From NCBI GenBank assembly GCA_002104905.1, contig MCFE01000059.1, forward strand, positions 1 to 64,000: 64,000 nt of DNA, in the 5' to 3' direction. The position numbers and the translations under genes are program-made. This stretch comes from Basidiobolus meristosporus CBS 931.73 (taxonomy: Eukaryota; Basidiobolomycota; Basidiobolomycetes; Basidiobolales; Basidiobolaceae). This document shows, one piece after another, positions 35,380-47,271 of the stretch (the first letter of the stretch is position 1; each line of letters begins with the position of its first letter). The notes beneath the pieces were generated by a model. It ran no database searches. It had not been told where the DNA came from and worked only from the letters and a program-made list of their open reading frames with translations.

Positions 35380-36173
35380 TTATAGATCAACGTACACCTT
35401 CGCTCGCTTTCTATTACGGTACATCACATCAGGTTCGTCAATAATTGCACGAGTCAGGCAGCGAGTAGAAGATACTAACTTGTCGTCGGAGCTAGGCGAG
35501 GTGTCTCTGGGCCGGCGGATTCCTTGTTCATCTGCTCTTTGGATTGGGGCACAACGGGCTCTATAGATCGATTCGTACGCCTGTGTCAAAGGGAAAGGCG
35601 GTTGTTAGGGATCGTAGAGAGGTAGCCATAAGACAGTGCGGAAATAACCTTCAGTTGATTTTTGAAGTTGTCGTTGGGGTTGATGCAAAACCGTTTACTC
35701 TGAACATAGTTGAAGGCTATTTGGTAGCTTAACCCCATAGATTCCATAACGTAAGCGACCACAAAAGCGGGTGCACGAGATATGCCGCTTTCGCAATGAA
35801 TCAACACTCTCCCACCCTCAGCGATTGCTTGATCGATAAAGCTCTTGACTGTCGGAAATTGTTTGATGAGGTTTTGAAGGGTATCATCTGAAACCTCAAT
35901 AAGCAGGTATTTTAGTTGTTCAGGAAAGTAAGGTCTCATGAAAAATGCTTCGTCTACGCTGCGAAGACACACGATATGAGTGATTTGGTTTTGCGTTAGT
36001 GTAGGCAAAGACTTGGCTACTGAACACGGCCCTAAATACAATCTTGGCAGAATTTCCTGCATTTCACGGCGCATTTCATAGCGCCATTCAGGGACCTCGT
36101 TGAAATCCTGAACAAAAGATTAGAACCAAGGACACGAGAAATACGATAAATCAGAAGAGAGTACCAAATCCAT
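35380..36173 (-). CDS. STYX: STYX-like dual-specificity phosphatase with catalytic Cys
   Basis: Three exons, 36165-36173, 35649-36107 and 35380-35580, encode 222 residues, close to human STYX (223). The N-terminal block MRREMQEILP(x)LYLGP, the segment RFCINPN and the tail entry (YESIY) are STYX-specific. The P-loop reads HCESGISRAP: Cys at about 108 and Arg at about 114 form a complete Cx5R, and a candidate general-acid Asp lies in the SDD near 76-78. Human STYX has Gly instead of the Cys and is a pseudophosphatase, so this protein may be active. The C-terminal 65 residues are basic and Ser-rich. The nine-base first exon is the weakest part; MSAHVLLP upstream was considered but did not join in phase. 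The second donor (GTTATT) is atypical. Confidence 0.86.
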
Positions 36174-36598
36174 CTAAGAGATTCTTGATAGAAACCAGAA
36201 GAAAAAGAGACAATATGCAGCTGAAAGTTTATGAACAATCCTACTCCCCAGAGAATTACCAGGAAGTAACACATGAGCAGACATTTGATTTCGAGGTTAG
36301 TTTGATCGATTCACTGGGTTAATTCCAACATTCCAAATGGAAAATGTCCATTTTTTGGGATGAACTAGGCACAATTAGTGTATTATTTGTGGCTAAATGG
36401 AACTGATGTGTAGAGCTTATTATCGAGCACGTTATATCGTCTAAGCTGATTCGTATACCACAACCAAATTTACCTACTGACTTGTGTTCGAGCGTTTTCG
36501 ATATCGAGTGCGTCTCCTCAATACAATGTATTACAATAAGCAAGAATCACTCTCCACAGCCCTTCATAAAGAGGAAAAGTGTCTGGTAGGCTGAAAAT
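36174..36598. other. Bidirectional promoter region (STYX / ROGDI)
   Basis: The 425 bp between two divergently transcribed genes. No clear element was identified. Confidence 0.4.
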
Positions 36599-37923
36599 AT
36601 GTGCACCTTATCGTGCGTTAAGATTGTCTTTAACGCTTATTTGAAAGTCCAGGGAACTAGAATGGCTATTGGACACTCAGCTAGAGCCTACACTACAGCT
36701 AATCAAAGAACATCTTGAGGTAGGGTGGAGGTGATTCTATGCCCTTTGAAACGTGCTTGACAGAGATTTGCGTCCTATTTCAGAAAGCTCGTGAGGTTCG
36801 CGTGGCTGCTTCAGAAGGTGAGTTAAAATTAGCAAGTGCTGCATCAGGTCGGCAAAGAGCAACAGCGTATACTGATTGTCTATTGGAAATCAGTGGATAC
36901 ACCAGTAAATACTCTAGCGTTATCTTCTACGAAGTATACACATATCGTGCACGTATTTTCCTCAACATAGTGAACCTTTCAGCTTTGAATGATTAGTAGT
37001 GACGCGTTGAAGGGTTTTGTCAAAATCTCCGGATTCCAGCTCCGTAGGGCGGTAGGCTAGTGATTCGCCTTCTCGACGGCGGGTCCCTTCAGGTTTAACA
37101 TATTTACTCCAGGACCTACAAATCCGACTACCTGGCTTTAACAAAGGTCATCTGTTCCAGTGTTCACTTCAACCCACAAAGCCCTATACCTTAGAACAGG
37201 TGAGGTTCCGTGTAAGTTGAGCATAAAACCAATCCAGCTAATTACACTACATCAGATCCAAACTTCATATAATTATTTGGAGCTTGCTTGGGAGGAACTA
37301 GAGTTCGGAAGGTTTCCGAGGTACAAAGATGCCGTGAAGAATGTATTGTCTAAATTGGTGCTGCCACTTTTACATCCTTTGAAGCTAACTTGCTATGGAA
37401 TAGCATTTAGAAAGCATCCTTGACCTGATCAACAAAGGGATCGAATCGTTGAATAGATTGGACGAAGAGAAGCTCTTTCCGAACAGGGTCTGCGACCCGA
37501 AGGTATCATCGTTTGAGCATCGACATCTGGACATACTGACCAATACTGAGCCATGGCTACCCTTTATATTTCTGCTAGATGTTCCAACCCGAACTACCTT
37601 CCGACATTGTTGTTCAGTTCTATATCAAAGGAAGCGCTGTTGTAGCGAACGCCCTGATCATTCAACTCCACCAAAGCATGCCTTCAAGCACTGGCATCTT
37701 GCGAAAGAAAAACACCCACAAAATCAAGTAAGCTGACAAGCCGAGCCGGATAGTCACATCGTACTAACATCCTGCCAGTGAATTCAAAGGAATGTATGCT
37801 GAAATCACTGGTGAAATTACGGTCGAAACACACTGTCCCTCACTTGCCATTGCTCTGAATGGCCTGACACAAGCCGCCAACACATGCCATGAATTCCTTA
37901 CCAAGCTTTCAATGTTCGAGTAG
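36599..37923 (+). CDS. ROGDI: ROGDI / Rav2-family protein (V-ATPase regulator)
   Basis: Nine short exons assembled by splice signals: 36599-36612, 36653-36719, 36784-36866, 36997-37051, 37113-37199, 37256-37320, 37415-37502, 37579-37727, 37779-37923; 250 residues. Identification rests on ordered family blocks: ELEWLLDTQLEPTL at the start, ALKGFVKISGFQL, RLPGFNKG, YTLEQIQ, MFQPELPSDIVVQFYI, and ETHCPSLAIALNGLTQA near the end, matching ROGDI. A TACTAAC branch site lies in the last intron. In yeast the relative Rav2 is part of RAVE, which reassembles V1 with Vo of the vacuolar ATPase; in animals ROGDI joins the DMXL complexes. The first intron (40 bp) and the acceptors of exons 4 and 7 are least certain. 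Confidence 0.8.
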
Positions 37924-38216
37924 CTTCAAGGCATTCCTCAGGGGCTTACCATCCACTCATCCATTCGCTGGCTGTTTTGATTAAACTAAACTATTTATTT
38001 GATCGAAATAGTGTAGGTAGTTAAAGTTTGTTAATGAATTATACATAGGTTTAGTGGATTCAATAAAATAACCACTTTTGGACCCCAGCCAGAGTCCAAT
38101 ATGAATGATCACTGCGAATGTCTATGTCCTCGTCGTTGGGTTGAAGTAACTGGAGACTTGTAAGGCTGTGCAATCAATGATATAATGCAAATGAATGGTC
38201 ATGATGATGAACTGGA

Positions 38217-39612
38217 TTATATGGCTGCGGAGGAATCAATGGCTTGAGCTCTTTGCTTCTTGAGAATGTTGGTGATGTAGAATTCACCAGCTTTGTAAGA
38301 TGAGCGGACAAGAGGTCCACTAGCGACGTACTTGAATCCTAGCTCCTCACCAACCTTGGCCCAATGATCGAATTTCTCTGGGGTAACGTACTCGGTCACC
38401 TTCATGTGTCTCTTGGTGGGACGCATGTACTGGCCCAGAGTCAAACAATCAACATCAACGGCACGGAGGTCTAGTGAAATCAGTTAGGTCGATAAACAAC
38501 ACCTACAGGCAGCTCGGAAGTACTTACCTTTCATGGTTTGAAGAACCTCTTCGTCGGTTTCGCCAAGTCCTAACATGATCGAAGTCTTGGTGAAAAGAGT
38601 GGGGACGGTTTTCTTCGCATGCTCCAGCACAGCAAGTGACTGTCTATATTTGGCGCGACGATCACGAACGTAGGGAGTGAGTCCTTCGACAGTCTCCATG
38701 TTGTGCGCATAAACATCGAGTCCGGATTTGGCGACGATCGCAACATGATCCAAGTTTCCAAGAAAATCCCCGGTTAAACACTCCACAAGAATATGGGAGG
38801 CTTTCTCTTTGATCTTTTTGATGGTGCTGGCGAAATGCTCTGCTCCACTGTCTGGAAGATCGTCACGATCAACAGAGGTCAGCACAACGTAATCCAGACC
38901 CCATTTGCTGATGGCTTCCGCCGTGTTTTCTGGTTCGTTAATATCCAACGCTTTGGGCTTGCGATTTGTCTTGACGGAGCAGAAACGACATCCACGAGTG
39001 CACTCGTCACCCATTAACTATACAATGGATGTATGTGAGTCGTGTGTACGTTTTCGGGAGGCATTCCCAGTTGACTTACCATAATGGTAGCGGTAGCAGT
39101 TTGGTGCTCACCACCACCCCAACAGTCTCCGATATTAGGGCATCTGGCCTCTTCGCAAACAGTGTGCAGCTTGAGATCGCGCAAGTTCTTCTTGATGTTA
39201 GTGAAATTGCTTCCCACCGGGATCTCGGTCTTCAACCAGGGTGGCAGTCTTTGCTTTCTATAGGTATCGGGAAGGGTTACTAACAAGGTATGAGGGTTCA
39301 CTAGAGCGTGTGCCATACGGTTTTTTAACTCCAGTTGTCTTTACGGGCTCCTTCAGTTCAAAAGCTTCTTCGGCAGACATTTTGGAAGAGCTGTTGATGA
39401 AATCGCCAAGCGACGGACCATCACGAAGTTTCTCGGAGAAGTTGCTGAGTGCTGGCGCCTGCTTAGTGGTAGCAAGGGTGCGCACCTGACCCTAATCCCA
39501 TTCACAGAAAGGTTAATATTATAAGGGAGGGGCGCACGATTTTACGTGTATTGAGTACCCTGAGGGAACGGCCCAAGCCTGCAAAAGTTGCTTTGTTCAG
39601 AAGGCGAGACAT
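38217..39612 (-). CDS. LIP5: Lipoyl synthase, mitochondrial
   Basis: Five exons, 39559-39612, 39319-39491, 39080-39257, 38528-39017 and 38217-38470, encode 382 residues. An Arg/Leu/Ser-rich N-terminus ([18 protein letters not shown]) indicates mitochondrial import. The auxiliary cluster motif [12 protein letters not shown], the radical-SAM motif CTRGCRFC and the conserved terminal Ser motif VRSSYKAGE are all intact. The enzyme inserts two sulfurs into protein-bound octanoyl groups to make lipoate for pyruvate and 2-oxoglutarate dehydrogenases and the glycine cleavage system. The acceptor of exon 2 could instead lie six bases later, changing two residues. Confidence 0.95.
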
Positions 39613-40837
39613 GTGGGAAAGTATATCGATAGAAAGCAAGCTCCAAACGTAGCTTACTCTGGTGGATTGAATTCTTTAAAAATGAGAAAATCTAAGGTAG
39701 GGGTGCAATGATTTTGGGGTGTTAAGGTTGGTTATATTCATCTCATGGTGTAAGCGATATATGACACATAGGACCTATATGTCAATTTCTTAGTGAGGCT
39801 TCGGGTTGGGATTACCATAAGGAATCGCCAAAAGATAATCAACAATTGGTACATGGATCTATCCAATCGACTTGGCCATAGTGACCCTTTTGGACTCCAC
39901 CGCAGTGGCCTATACCAAGCCTTCAAAGAGCAAAGGAATTCAAAATCGTGATAATCTGAGCCTAAGATCCAACATCTCCTCCCCAATCACACTGATTATC
40001 TCCTCCTGATAGGATAATCAAGAAGTGGGTGAGATGAGCACCACTTTATGTAACTTCGTGAGAATTGATTGTTCTCGACATCGATCATTGATAACAGGTA
40101 CAGATCATGAATGCCGCCATGGCTTGAGATCTTTTTTGCAAAACTCTGCACATTGCAGCAGGGATCCAAAGTAGGCAACCCTGGTGACACAGGTCCGATT
40201 CATTCGATTATCAATGATCGTACAAGCGTTGCCTCAGAAATATAATCTTCACCGGACTGGTTTGGTCAGAATCCTGCACTGGCTACATTGGTGATTGGGT
40301 GCTTTGGATGCCTGTGAAGCCCCACTTGCTGAAACTATCTGGGGCCACCATCAATAACCTTGTGGATGGTTAGAGGGGCTTCGAATAGATGATTCGATCA
40401 TCTGATCTATAATTTCATGCTATTCAAGTACATCTGAGTTACCGAGGCGCCCTACGGAAAGGTGGAGCGTTGGATGGCTACCAGTGGTGTGAAAGCCCGA
40501 GATGCCATCCAGCGCTGGGATTCATTGACATGATCTTGCATGTGTTTATTTTTGTAGACTAGGGGAGGCTGAGTTGATATATATATATATATATAATATG
40601 GGGATGCTTTTGAGCGGCAAAACCTCAACACCCACCAGGATCCCGGTGGTGCGTGTTTCGCGGCATGAACGCAGTAGCTTCATGGTGATGGTATGAGAAG
40701 CAGTATTAGTATAGAGATGGAGTCCAAAATGTAACAGCGGTCGCAAAAATAAAAAAGGCAATGTACTAGGTGGCTTCCCGTGGTATTTCGCAAAACATTA
40801 TCCAAAATGGTGGTTGATGCTGTTGGAAAATGGAGAG
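39613..40837. other. Intergenic with hairpin and TA repeat
   Basis: About 1.2 kb upstream of lipoyl synthase and downstream of the bHLH gene. It contains an imperfect hairpin at 40466-40516 and a short TA microsatellite (about 40578-40597). No coding exon is supported. Confidence 0.4.
40466..40516. other. Imperfect 13-bp hairpin
   Basis: Arms 40466-40478 (AGCGTTGGATGGC) and 40504-40516 (GCCATCCAGCGCT) pair at 12 of 13 positions plus one G-U, around a 25-base loop. It sits in an unusually GC-rich part of otherwise AT-rich DNA. Possible structured RNA; no family recognised. Confidence 0.4.
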
Positions 40838-42525
40838 CTAGGCCCTCGACACGGTGGTTCGTCGCATGCTGGCGATGGTGACGTCGTCGGCTGAAATGAT
40901 AGAGGTGTCGGCTCGACAATAACCTATTCCACTGTTGGATAGCTCGGTTCCCATGGTATATTGGTTGCTGGAATCACCAGAGGCGCCACCACCAAAGTAG
41001 TTGCCATTTCCTACTTGAGAGCGCTGGCTGCCGTGGTATGCGAAGTTGTGCATATATCTTTGTCCCCCGGAGCCGGGGTTTGCTCCCCCACCTCCTCGTC
41101 CTGATGGCGGCGGATGGTGATGGCCGTTATGCAAAGAATACATTGTTGCCTTTTGGGATTCCTCTAAGCGTTTTTGCAAAACATTGGCTTTGTTCTTTAA
41201 CCGTTGATTCTTGCGCTCTAGTCGCTTAATGAAATCCACCGCTTTGAATAGTATGGTGGATTTGCTGTTGTTCATGTCTCGGAGCGAAGGAACAATTTCC
41301 GAAAGATCCCGAAACCCGGTGCGAATCATGTTGCGTCGCTTTTGTTCGGATGCGATGTGGTTTGCTCTCTTTTCCTCTTCCGTCAGTAACTCTTTGTTGC
41401 CTTTACGAAGCCGGTCCGGCCTGCATGTATCCTTCCTGTCCTCGAGAGAGCTTGACACAGGGGATTGGGAGGTTTGGGTGGATTCTAGCTTGATTTCCTT
41501 ATTAGTACTAGATAGCGATTCCTGGTCCAACTCCTTGGAGGGACTTTTTTCTGCTTTAATTGGTCTAGTCTTGGAGATGGATCCCTGTGACTTGCTGTTA
41601 CTCATTTTCCGTTTGGCTGGTATCAAGGATCCACTGATGCTTGGCGTGGTCGCTGAAATACAAGGTGAGGTTGAGGTGAATTTCCTTGCTGAGCTATCGG
41701 ATGATTCAACCATGGTTGGGATATTAGTCGAGGATGTTGGGTGAGACGGATTGTTATCAGCTGAGGATGCACCACCAGAATCATGGCTCATAAGCAGACT
41801 AGATGGCGTTGTCGGCGCACTGTGTATACTGGCCCCCTTCGTGTGGTAGCTAAACATATCGTATAGCGAGGAGTGAGCCATAGATTTATGCTGTGGCTTT
41901 TCCATCGATAGCATATGGGAATTACTGCTAGCAGGTAGTGAGGGGCCAGGAGCGAAGTAGGCGGCATTCTCGAGAGTTGGTGGTAGAGGACTGTCAGCGA
42001 AAAGGTTCTCGTCAAAAAATATATTATCCAAAAAGTTGTCGAAGAAACGCTGCTCCGATTCATCAAAGAGTTTGGTGTTAGGGTTGGTTGCAGATCTCAG
42101 AGAAGGTGAGGAAGGCAGTGTAGCCAAATCCTCATCAGTCAAGCCCAGTTGGTGACCAAGTTCTGTGCAAAAATTAGGTTTGTCGTACATTCAGATCGAT
42201 AAATGAGTAAAGGAAACCTACCTCTAAGCTCTTTAGCCAAATGAACTGAGATAGAAGGTTCAGGAGCAGCAGGTAGTGGGTATGAAGGTATGTGAGGTGG
42301 CGGATTGGAAGGTGGGACAGTTACACTTCGATTCGTAGCTTCAAAGGCAGTTGTAGAGGACATATGAGAAGGCGAGGGGTAGTTGTAGTAAGAGGGCTGA
42401 TATAAATTCAAGTTTATATGTTGAGAATCATGTTTGCTATCATTAACGGAGGCTTTGGAGAGGTCGGAAGTGGCAGAACAGTAAACAGAATCACCCAACA
42501 GTGCGTTGGGTATTTGCTCGTTCAT
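40838..42525 (-). CDS. bHLH-leucine zipper transcription factor
   Basis: Two exons, 42222-42525 and 40838-42162, encode 542 residues. The bHLH lies at about residues 358-430: basic region HIASEQKRR with the H-E-R pattern that contacts CACGTG E-boxes, helix 1 IRTGFRDLSEIVPSL, loop, and helix 2 SKSTILFKAVDFIKRLERK, running into a short zipper NQRLKNKANVLQKRL. The N-terminal half is Ser/Pro/Asn-rich with an acidic patch, and the C-terminal tail has Gly/Ser-rich stretches. It resembles Mlx/Max-class bHLHZip proteins; the precise orthologue is unclear. The start is the ATG at 42525; the frame remains open for 29 codons upstream to an acceptor-like TTTGCAG, so an extra 5' exon is possible. Confidence 0.85.
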
Positions 42526-43784
42526 TGAGTAATCCTTATCTTGAAGATACAAAATTACTGGAAATTCAGCAAATGGCTGAAAGAAGTTGAGCTTCAACCA
42601 GGAGAACTGCAAAGGGAATCTGCTATATGAGCGACTAGAGAATAAAGAAGACGATTGTATGTATTAGGGAAAAACGTGTGGTTGAGCAGTATCCTGTGAA
42701 CCACGAGTCTGGCTATCTACAGGTAAATAGCACGATGGTAAATAGTACTGATAGGATATAATGAAGTAAATAACCAGAGATATAAAGACGGGGGCTTACA
42801 GCTTCCTTCAAGTATACTCCGCACTATTGGTGCAACATCATCTTTTTGGGATACTATTGTTTGCCAACATATGGGAGAGTGGGTTTTGAAATACAGGAGC
42901 AATAGAAATATTCAGTGACCACTGATCCAGGATTTTCACGTGCATTTGAATAGGCAATTATCAAACTGAGGACAATACACCTGTATTGTTATGTGATGAA
43001 CACTACACTATACAGGATCATGATATATTCAGAATGTCGAGGGTAAATCTCTAGGAGTGAGGGGCGTCCATTTAAACAGTTCAAAGTGGCAGTGTTCAAC
43101 CAGCAATACCGTTAGGTTAGGAAGTAGGCTCGCGGTTGATAGTAGCAAGATTGTCGACTAATGGATTTAACGATACTGAGCAGGTGCACATCGTAGCACC
43201 TTCTGTGAGTTACTTTGGGCTGTTTCCGAAATGGCAGGGGCTGAGTTTCTTGAGACTCTTCAGAATATGGCATAGTTTGCTTTGAGATCACTCAGCATAT
43301 TTAGAAAGCGGTTTAAATCGTGTTGGCTGATGGGGTTTGCTTATGAGGATTCCCGTTAATGATAAGAATGGTACATGCGACACTGGTAAGGCTATCATAT
43401 TTTTTCAGAATCCCTATTTATTTAGTAGGGTCTTGCATTGCAAAGCCAATTGTCTCAAACAATTATGCCATTTAGTGACATGAGGGATATCAACGATACG
43501 TGATATGTCTTGTATTAATCAGCAAATTCCGCAGATCGTAAATTATCGAGGGGTCGTTTCATATATCACAAGCTCGTGACATACGAAATTTTGGAGACCA
43601 TCGAAGTACTTTCAAAAGGTTCAAATAAAGTCACAAGCTCCTACGCTCAAGAATTTCCATATCGACTCGTTATCGTTTCCATTTTTATTGTTTCTCTTGC
43701 TATTAGCACCACCACTGACTCAGAACATACTCAATATACACGCACAATCCCTCAATTAGAAAGGGTCCTTGAGCATATATTCCA
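42526..43784. other. Divergent intergenic region
   Basis: Between the leftward bHLH gene and the rightward SLC17-like carrier. A minus-strand exon-like frame at about 42793-42902 ends in a GTAAGC donor but joins nothing in phase. Confidence 0.35.
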
Positions 43785-45526
43785 ATGGTTTCAATCATAG
43801 GTACCCTACGCTCTGTCCCTAGAAGACATATCATTGTCTTTCTGTGTGCACTGAGTGTTATAATCAGTTATGCAGGTTCAAGAAACATCCGATCATAACG
43901 TTTCGCTTTTCCATATAGTAACTTGTTTTTATCGCAGATCGCTCAAACATTTCAATTGCTATTATCCCGATGGCGGAAGAATACTCTTGGTCATCAACAA
44001 CTAGAGGCCTAGTTCTCTCGAGTTTTTTCTACGGATATTTTTGTACGCAGGTCCTTGGTGGGTTTTTGGCGGATAAATTCGGAGGAAAAAGCGTATTGGC
44101 TATGGGTAAATTACTGGAATACACTTTGGAAACAAGCCAAGCTTACTCACTTGACTGTAAAAGGCGCCTTCCTGTGGTCTCTTTTCACTCTTGTTACCCC
44201 GTGGGTAGCTCACAATTTTACACTCTTAATCCTTTGCCGCCTACTTCTCGGTGCTGGGGAAGGTCAGTAAACTTCTACTCCTCTAAGCAAAGCAGCCCAA
44301 TAAACCCGTATACATGAAGGGCTTGGCTTTCCTGCGATTCACTCTTTGATTGCCAAGTGGATTCCGCACCACGAGAGCTCTCGTGCAGTTGCCGCTGTCA
44401 CAGCTGCGTCATATGCCGGTGCAATCTTGGCTCTCCTGATATCCGCCCCAATTGCCGCCTCATTTTTGGGATGGAAATGGATATTTTATGTCTTTGCTCT
44501 GATGGGTTTTGGATGGAATATCCCTTGGTTCATGTACAGCGCAAGTTCACCTGACCAATGGTTGAATTCCTCATCGGACGGCGCCTACAACAAAGAAGTT
44601 GGACAGAACTGCACCAACTATATGCGCGTGAATAGTGACGACGAACGGGATGGCTTCCGCCAAAGATCACCAGCTATTGATGGCCTCGAGGATGGCCATA
44701 AGTCTCAATCTCCTGATGAGAGTGATCCAGCAGTGGTGAGCTCGATTGTTGTTCACCCATCTGCCAAGTATAGGGGATTCGTTTCCTCTGAGAATTCGAT
44801 TCCTTGGAATGAGATTTTCTCTTCGAAGGAAGTATGGGCCATATTGCTCAACCAATTCTGTAGCTCGTGGGGATTTTATGTGCTGCTAAGTTGGTTGCCT
44901 ACATACTATAAGGACGTGTTTGATGTGGACCTCAACGAGCTGGGCTATTTCTCTGGTGAGTGCTAATATGCTCATTAGCAACCAACTAAGCTAACAAACA
45001 CTCAGTGTTGCCATATATAGTTCAGGGTTTGGTAGGTCTGGCTAGTGGGTTCGTCGGTGATTACGCCATCAACGAACTCGAGATCCCAGTTATTACCGTT
45101 CGCCGAGTAGCTCAGTGTGTTGGAATGATAGGGCCGGGGGTGTTCCTATTGTTAGCTGGCTATACCGCCTCATCAGTCGCCGTTGGGATGATTTATATTT
45201 CACTGGCGCTGGGCTTTAACTCCTTAACTCTAATCGGGGTATCAATCTCACAGCTAGACATTGCTCCCAAGTTTGCAGGGATCATATTTGGACTCGGAAA
45301 CACTGCTGCCACACTTCCAGGTGAATACTCGACTGGCAATATATATGGTTTATCGGCTTGTGCTCACCCGTGACGTCTAGGAATTTTAGGGGTAACCGTG
45401 ACGGGAATCTTGCTGGAGTCCAAGGAGGCGTGGCCCCTGGTGTTTGGACTTGCGGCCGCCTTTTACTTCACTGGAGCTGTAATATGGTACTTCTGGGGAG
45501 GTGGGAATCGGGTTGTTATCCATTAG
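43785..45526 (+). CDS. SLC17/PHT4-like anion transporter (MFS)
   Basis: Six exons, 43785-43875, 43938-44105, 44164-44262, 44320-44955, 45006-45320 and 45381-45526, encode 484 residues. The family block SYADRSNISIAIIPMA is created by joining exons 1 and 2; further marks are SSFFYGYFCTQVLGG, ADKFGG, FYVLLSWLPTYY, SVLPYIVQG and FGLGNTAATLPGILG. About twelve membrane helices are expected. Related proteins carry phosphate, organic anions or sialic acid, often with sodium or protons. A hydrophilic insert of about 75 residues between helices 6 and 7 (many Ser, Asp, Glu) is longer than usual. The donor of intron 1 (GTTCAA) is non-consensus, so the first junction is less certain. Confidence 0.86.
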
Positions 45527-45797
45527 AGCACGTTTAGGTCATTGTGTTATTTGTGATATTATTTATATAAATATAAACCGCGCTTAATGGTAAATGTTGG
45601 TAAATGTCATTTAATCTTTGACCCACTCAATAAATCCAAGCTGCGAGCCCATCCATTATTCAACTCGGTATGCTATCCAACGCAATCACGCCCTGTGACC
45701 TATCATCACAGCTAGTCATGAGAGATGATTTAATGTGGCGCAGCTTCATATTGAAGTATTTAAGGCGGCCAACGATCGGCCATTTCAGACCATTGAT

Positions 45798-46622
45798 ATG
45801 TGCACCAAAAGTGTACAAGTTGAGGCAGAGTTCTCAAAGGAAACAGACATTCATTTGGAGAGTAGCCATGTAAGTTTCAAAGCTCTATCACGATCTACAG
45901 AAAGTATTGACTCAACTCCAGGTAATACATATTCAGAAGGGTGTTCGCAAGCCGGGTAAACGATCGAAATCGACTCGGAGCAACTCGAAAAGTGCCACAC
46001 AACAGAAAGCCTTGAAGGGAAAGTGTGTTCCAGAAATCAATCACCTGGAGCTGAAGGAAAGTATGATTGCAGACCTAGGCCTACCGGTGGAGCCCTTTCA
46101 CACGTTAGAAAAATGGGGGTTCTCTCCCTATCGCTTCATCCAAGAGGTTCTGGCTAGTGACACCTGGAAGATGCTGATATCTACCATATTTCTGAACCGG
46201 ACTCGAGGCATTACCGCAGTCCCGATTCTAGCTCAATTCTTTAAACTATTCTCGAGACCCGAAGATGTTGCTGAAGGTGAGGACTTTCTGTATTTTTTAG
46301 ACTCACCAATACGCTTTCTAATCATAGCTCAGTCCATGAAAAGACCATCGCCAGTTTGATGCAGCCTCTTGGGCTACATCGCACACGTGCAAAACGAATC
46401 GTCCGATTCTCTCAGGAATTCCTCGAAAATCGAACATGGCTTAAGCCCTCTGAGCTCTATGGAATTGGGAAATATGGAGACGATTCATATGTTCTCTTTT
46501 GTACAAATGATGATGCGTGGATGCATTTGACCCCTGATGACGTGCAGTTAAAAAAATACTTGGGCTGGAGGTGGAGTTTAGTAAGAGCTGTTCCTGAAGG
46601 TGCAGGGGCTGTTCAAACATAG
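45798..46622 (+). CDS. MBD4: MBD4-type HhH-GPD DNA glycosylase
   Basis: Three exons, 45798-45869, 45922-46276 and 46333-46622, encode 238 residues. The catalytic domain is clear: SPYRFIQEVL, DTWKMLISTIFLNRTRG, MQPLGLHRTRAKRIVRFS, the helix-hairpin-helix ELYGIGKYGDDSY and the LTPDDVQLKKY segment holding the catalytic Asp. These are specific to MBD4, which removes T or U from G mispairs at deaminated CpG. The N-terminus is short and Lys/Ser-rich, with no methyl-CpG-binding domain. The start is the first ATG in frame after a stop; the second exon begins right after CTCCAG. Presence of this enzyme suggests 5-methylcytosine repair, though that is inference. Confidence 0.87.
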
Positions 46623-47271
46623 ATATCATGCAGCACTTCGATCAATCGTACTATCTTGGTCTTCCGATTGTTCTGGTATTGCTGAATAATGCCCGTCTCG
46701 TCTCGTCTGTTCGGGATCGGGGCTCAGATAGATTAATGAAGTAAATTCTACTTACAATGCAAGGATACCTAATTGAATATGGTCGGCTTCTAGTTTACGG
46801 CTGCTATAGGGCTATGAACAATGTGGACAGATCAACATCTATCCATCACCGTGCATTGAGGGCTGTAAGTGAGTGGGGGTACGCCTTGAATGGCAATGCA
46901 TCAGCCCCCAACTTGGGTCCTTCAAGGCTTATGCACAGGACAGAGAAGATTGTTGCAGAGCTCCATATATACATTGATCCCACCCATGGTTGGCGTGAGA
47001 AGTACTGGCCACTATGGGGTTCAATCGCGATTTCCGGTATTCTGCTAAAATGCATTTGGCATGAATTTTAGGATATTAATTTCGACATTAGCTAGGTAAC
47101 CTAATTCAAGGGTGCCATAATCTTCACATCAGGGATAGAAGAAATCTGATAGGCTCTATCACCATTATCTTTTTCTTCACCTCACTAGTGCAACGTACAG
47201 GTTGACACTCATCTTGTCAGTTGCTTTCCAATCAACACCCCCTTTTGCGTCCCTCTATTTTAGAATATCCA
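46623..47271. other. Intergenic
   Basis: Between two rightward genes. A frame at 46757-47071 lacks any motif. The last 100 bp probably hold the promoter of the Tho1-like gene. Confidence 0.4.

Noticed and set aside
36962-37144. Minus-strand open frame of 60 codons
   Set aside because: Antisense to ROGDI exons 4 and 5.
41211-41744. Plus-strand open frame of 177 codons
   Set aside because: Antisense shadow of the Ser-rich part of the bHLH factor.
43576-43800. Open frame directly before the SLC17-like gene
   Set aside because: It ends at a stop in the overlapping frame; the transporter frame starts at the ATG at 43785 and matches the family.
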